A program made the position numbers and the translations under genes. A DNA stretch of 64,000 nucleotides, taken from Parvularcula dongshanensis (GTDB taxonomy: Bacteria > Pseudomonadota > Alphaproteobacteria > Caulobacterales > Parvularculaceae). The stretch covers positions 248,001 to 312,000 of the forward strand of contig NZ_JACHOB010000002.1 in the NCBI RefSeq assembly GCF_014199615.1, in the 5' to 3' direction. Under the pieces are notes generated by a model. That model did no database searches. It was not told where the DNA came from and was given only the letters and a program-made list of their open reading frames with translations. Shown piece by piece: positions 61,254 to 64,000 of the stretch (its first letter is position 1; each line of letters begins with the position of its first letter).

Positions 61254-61720
61254 GCCGCCTCGCCGCGGAGATCGTCGCGCGCGCCGCGGCGCTCGGCCGT
61301 CGCGTGACGACGGCGGAGTCTTGCACCGGCGGCCTGATCGCCGCCGCGCTGACCGAGGTGCCGGGTAGCTCCGCCGTGTTCGGAACCGGGCTCGTAACCT
61401 ATGCAAACGAAGCGAAGACGGCGCTTCTAGGCGTGCCTGAACCGATGCTGGCGGCGAACGGCGCAGTCAGCGAAGAGGTCGCTCGCGCCATGGCTGAAGG
61501 CGCCCTCAGCCGCACGGGGGCCGACCTCGGAGTGGCCGTGACCGGCATCGCCGGTCCGTCGGGCGGCAGCGCGGAGAAGCCGGTCGGCCTCGTCTGGTTC
61601 GGCCTCGCGGGGCTCGGCCCGACGATTACCGCCCAGCACGTCTTCGGCGGCGACCGGTCGCACGTCCGCGCGCAGGCCCGCGACGAAGCCTTACGCCTTC
61701 TTCTGTCCCGGTTAGATTAG
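61250..61720 (+). CDS. pncC: nicotinamide-nucleotide amidase (CinA C-terminal domain family)
   Basis: 156 residues from the GTG at 61250 (GTGA overlap with ispDF). VTTAESCTGGLIAAALTEVP near residues 19-38 supplies the catalytic serine region; VTYANEAKTALLGVP, GAVSEEVARAMAEGA and VAVTGIAGPSGG are the other family blocks. Recycles nicotinamide mononucleotide in NAD metabolism. It is the stand-alone domain, without the CinA competence part. Convergent with the receiver gene 12 bases away. Confidence 0.93.
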   Translation: MSRLAAEIVARAAALGRRVTTAESCTGGLIAAALTEVPGSSAVFGTGLVTYANEAKTALLGVPEPMLAANGAVSEEVARAMAEGALSRTGADLGVAVTGIAGPSGGSAEKPVGLVWFGLAGLGPTITAQHVFGGDRSHVRAQARDEALRLLLSRLD

Positions 61721-61732
61721 GTCCGGCCCGCT

Positions 61733-62113
61733 CTACGCGACGGCGCGTTCTTCGAAGCCGGCCCGGCGCATCACGTCGCGCAGGCTCTCGCGGTCGAACG
61801 GCTTGAGCACGTGATAGGGTGCCCCCGCGGCGCGTGCGAGCGCGAACTGCCGTGCATCGTTCTCGGTCGCGCAGAGGATAATCACCGGCCGCTTGTCGAC
61901 CGGGAAGTCCGCCGCCGCACGGAGCACGTCGAGCGCCCCCATCGCCGGCAGGTCCCAGTCCAGGAGCAGCACTTCCGGCATTCCCTCTTCGCAGGCATCG
62001 AGGGTGGCGTCGGGGCCGGCCGCCTGACGCACGGAGTGGCCGAGGCCGGTCAGGAGCCGTCCTGCGACGTCCCGCATGGCCTCTGAATCGTCCACGATCA
62101 GACAATCAGCCAT
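61733..62113 (-). CDS. single-domain response regulator
   Basis: 126 residues, receiver domain only. Acidic pocket Asp8/Asp9, phospho-acceptor Asp52 (LLLDWDLP), Thr83, and Lys104 (VLKPF) are all present, so it should be phosphorylatable. No output domain. It lies downstream of chpT on the same strand with a 121-base gap holding a CtrA-like box, suggesting that it takes or donates phosphate in the cell-cycle phosphorelay (compare CpdR or DivK). Partner is inferred from context only. Confidence 0.85.
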   Translation of the reverse strand: MADCLIVDDSEAMRDVAGRLLTGLGHSVRQAAGPDATLDACEEGMPEVLLLDWDLPAMGALDVLRAAADFPVDKRPVIILCATENDARQFALARAAGAPYHVLKPFDRESLRDVMRRAGFEERAVA

Positions 62114-62190
62114 CTGCTTTCCTCGCTGCGGCCGCCCCCGGGCGGGAGTGTTGCCGTCACGTATACCGAGCCACGTTTACGCCCAAAGCT

Positions 62191-62205
62191 TGAAGGCCGC
62201 GTTAA
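62191..62205 (-). promoter_or_regulatory. CtrA-like box before the receiver gene
   Basis: On the minus strand TTAA-N7-TTCA (62205-62191), one change from the TTAA-N7-TTAA consensus, about 78 bases upstream of the receiver start. TTAA is scarce in DNA this GC-rich. Confidence 0.4.
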
Positions 62206-62234
62206 GAGCGCCGCGCAAATTCGAGCGTTCCGCC

Positions 62235-62867
62235 TTACTGCCTCGGCAGCGTGGCGGTGAATACGACCGTCTCCTCATCGGCGGCCCGAGCGTCGATGGC
62301 ACCGCCGATCGCGCTCGCGATGAGCGCGGCCAGGTAGCCCGGCGACGCCTTCGCCTCGAGGTCGGCGGCATCGCAGGCCAGCGCGCGCGCCAGGTCGTCC
62401 CCGAGCTTGGCCCGCGGCCCCTTCGCCGTGACGGTGAACCCGGCCTCGCTCGGCGCCGCGGTCACGGTGCTGCCGGCGCGAGGAACGCATCGTTCGGCGA
62501 CGAGAAGGAGGTTCAGAAGGATGCGGGCATGCGGCTTGTCCATCGGGCCCGGCGGCATGTCCCAAGCCAGGTCCGCCTTGACGTGACGATAGTAGCCAAG
62601 CGCGAGCTCCTTCGCCTCGCCGGCGTCGATGTGCCCGTTCCAAGAGCCCGAAGCGCCGAAGGCGGTGCGTGCGAAGGTCAGGAGCGCGACCGTCTTCGCC
62701 GTGCTCTCCCGGATCAGGTTCATCGCATGGTCGCGCATCTCCTGGTCCTGCTCCTCGTCGAGGACCTCGAGCCCGGTGTTGAGCGCGCCGACCGGGTTGA
62801 CGAGGTCGTGGCACAGACGCGAGGCCAGCAGGGAAGAGATGTGGACGACGTCGCGGGGATCGGACAT
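62235..62867 (-). CDS. chpT: histidine phosphotransferase ChpT
   Basis: 210 residues. Helical-hairpin dimerisation region with the phosphorylated His20 in ASRLCHDLVNPVGALNTGLE, then a degenerate HATPase-like domain lacking ATP-binding boxes. In Caulobacter ChpT passes phosphate from CckA to CtrA and CpdR. Finding it here places the organism among alphaproteobacteria with that cell-cycle circuit. It precedes a receiver gene on the same strand. Confidence 0.93.
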   Translation of the reverse strand: MSDPRDVVHISSLLASRLCHDLVNPVGALNTGLEVLDEEQDQEMRDHAMNLIRESTAKTVALLTFARTAFGASGSWNGHIDAGEAKELALGYYRHVKADLAWDMPPGPMDKPHARILLNLLLVAERCVPRAGSTVTAAPSEAGFTVTAKGPRAKLGDDLARALACDAADLEAKASPGYLAALIASAIGGAIDARAADEETVVFTATLPRQ

Positions 62868-62908
62868 GGGGCGGGCTCCGGCAAAAGGGACTGGCTAGAA
62901 CGCGAGGG

Positions 62909-62923
62909 TTAACCCGGTGTTTA
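62909..62923 (-). promoter_or_regulatory. CtrA-like box before chpT
   Basis: TTAA-N7-TTTA on the plus strand (62909-62923), TAAA-N7-TTAA read toward chpT, one change from consensus, 42 bases upstream of the chpT start, in the gap after the M23 peptidase stop (62868-62964). Confidence 0.45.
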
Positions 62924-62964
62924 CCGCCCGGCGCGCCCCGCGTCCCCTTCCCTCTTCGCCGTGC

Positions 62965-64000
62965 TCAGTCCGCCGCGGCCACCGCGTAGGGCGCACCGCG
63001 CAGGGCATCGGTCCGGGCTCGCTCCGCCTCGAAGGCTTCGAGACGCTCACCGTCCAGCTGCCGCCCGTTCGCGACCTCGAGCGTCATCGGGTTGAGCGCC
63101 ACCTTGTCCTTCGTCACCTCATAGTGAAGGTGCGGTCCCGTCGACCGGCCGGTCGTGCCGACATAGCCGATCACGTCGCCTTGCCGAACCCGCGCGCCCG
63201 CCCGCATGCCGGGTGCGAAGCCGCTCATATGGGCATAGGCGGTCTCGTAGCCGTTCTGGTGCCGGATGCGGACGTAGTTGCCGTAGGTGCCGAACGGCCC
63301 TGCCTGCTCCACGATGCCGTCGCCCGCCGCCATGATCGGGGTCCCGCTATGGGCGCCGAAGTCCACGCCCTTGTGCTGCTTGGTGTAGCCAGAGATGGGA
63401 TGGCGCCTCGTACCGAAGCCGGAGGTGACCCGCGCGCCCTCGATCGGCGTCTTCATCAGCATGCGGCGCGCGCTCTGCCCGTTGACGTCGAAGTAGGCGG
63501 GCTCTCCCTCAATGCTCGAAAGGTAGTAGCCCCGCGCGCGGGTCCCGCCGCGCCAGGTCATGGCGGCGAAGACGATGTCGCCCGTGCCCAGCATCGTGCC
63601 ATCGGCATCGTAGCGGACTTCGTAGACGACCTCGAAACGGTCCCCCCGGCGGATGTCGCGGGCGAAGTCGACGTCGTAGAGAAACATGTTGGCGAGCTTA
63701 GACAGCACCTCGCGCGGGACTTCTGCCCGACGGCCGGCGGCAAAGAGGCTGTCGGGAATGGTGGAGGCCGCGGCCGCGTAGCGGACCTCGACCTCGGGCA
63801 TCTCGATCGCGGCCTTCCATCCCTCCGCGTCTCGCTCGGCGGTCAGAAGGCGGCCGTCTTCGCCGTAGAAGCGCAGACGGGTGAGACGGGCGTCCGCATC
63901 ACCGGCGGAAGCGTTGGCGGGCGATGCCGCCGCGAAGGCGACATCCACGGTCGTACCCGGCGATACCTCGTCGAGCGGCGCGAGCGCACCGAGCGCCGCG
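62965..64000 (-). CDS. M23-family murein endopeptidase, 5' end beyond the window
   Basis: At least 345 residues are visible; the frame stays open to the window edge (LAPLDEVSPGTTVDV precedes the first in-window GTG), so the start lies outside. A middle domain (LSKLANMFLYDVDFARDIRR, GDRFEVVYEVRYDADG) resembles the OapA/YebA-type domain. The C-terminal LytM domain has zinc ligands in HKGVDFG and HLHYE, plus SGFGTRRHPISGYTKQHKG. Probably a periplasmic DD-endopeptidase acting on cell-wall cross-links. Confidence 0.93.
   Translation of the reverse strand, partial: AALGALAPLDEVSPGTTVDVAFAAASPANASAGDADARLTRLRFYGEDGRLLTAERDAEGWKAAIEMPEVEVRYAAAASTIPDSLFAAGRRAEVPREVLSKLANMFLYDVDFARDIRRGDRFEVVYEVRYDADGTMLGTGDIVFAAMTWRGGTRARGYYLSSIEGEPAYFDVNGQSARRMLMKTPIEGARVTSGFGTRRHPISGYTKQHKGVDFGAHSGTPIMAAGDGIVEQAGPFGTYGNYVRIRHQNGYETAYAHMSGFAPGMRAGARVRQGDVIGYVGTTGRSTGPHLHYEVTKDKVALNPMTLEVANGRQLDGERLEAFEAERARTDALRGAPYAVAAAD

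Overview
The window reads as a single stretch of high-GC alphaproteobacterial chromosome. The evidence is a split ribosomal supercluster, a fused ispDF gene, a ChpT-type histidine phosphotransferase with a single-domain receiver, and a DegP-family protease plus rarA placed after rplQ. ChpT and CtrA-like TTAA-N7-TTAA boxes suggest the CtrA-using lineages. I would guess a Parvularcula/Hyphomonadaceae/Caulobacterales-like organism, but sequence reading alone cannot fix the genus. No tRNA, rRNA, CRISPR array, transposase or phage gene was seen. Coding density is very high: no gap exceeds 300 bases, and the longest (about 280, 261, 256 and 253 bases) are described below.

Left part, + strand (1-14374): branched-chain amino acid synthesis. 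The tail of a Val/Leu/Ile-rich leader peptide and a terminator (1-140) precede ilvD-ilvC-small ORF-ilvB-ilvN-ilvA, which are tightly coupled. A second leader peptide with rare Leu codons (6364-6435) precedes leuA-leuC-[inverted repeat pair]-leuD-leuB. LeuA lacks the usual C-terminal leucine-feedback domain and IlvN is only an ACT domain, so control may lie largely in the RNA leaders. A FemAB/DUF482-like protein, two small lipoproteins, a HIT hydrolase and a short-chain dehydrogenase follow.

Middle, - strand (14507-57493): a supercluster of translation and transcription genes, read from high to low coordinate as rplJ-rplL, rpoB-rpoC, rpsL-rpsG-fusA-tuf, rpsJ through secY-adk (S10 and spc groups), rpsM-rpsK-rpoA-rplQ, then a DegP-family protease, rarA and a TPR/TonB-like protein. 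It is broken at three places by same-strand accessory genes for the cell surface: a four-gene chaperone-usher fimbrial operon between rplL and rpoB; a glycosyltransferase and sulfotransferase between rpoC and rpsL; and two tandem PAP2-type membrane enzymes plus a lower-GC acyltransferase between adk and rpsM. Good sigma-70-like promoters sit just downstream of two of these insertions (before rpsM and before rpsL).

Right part (57750-64000): a secreted amidohydrolase, a coiled-coil membrane protein, divergent ispDF-pncC on the + strand, then a receiver protein, chpT and the 3' part of an M23 peptidase gene on the - strand. The chpT/receiver gaps each carry a near-consensus CtrA box.

The most interesting items are the paired RNA-leader control of ilv and leu with loss of LeuA's feedback domain, the covarying inverted repeat pair inside the leu operon, the surface-gene insertions in the ribosomal supercluster (above all the PAP2 pair plus acyltransferase), and a three-way-junction fold in the rpoB leader.
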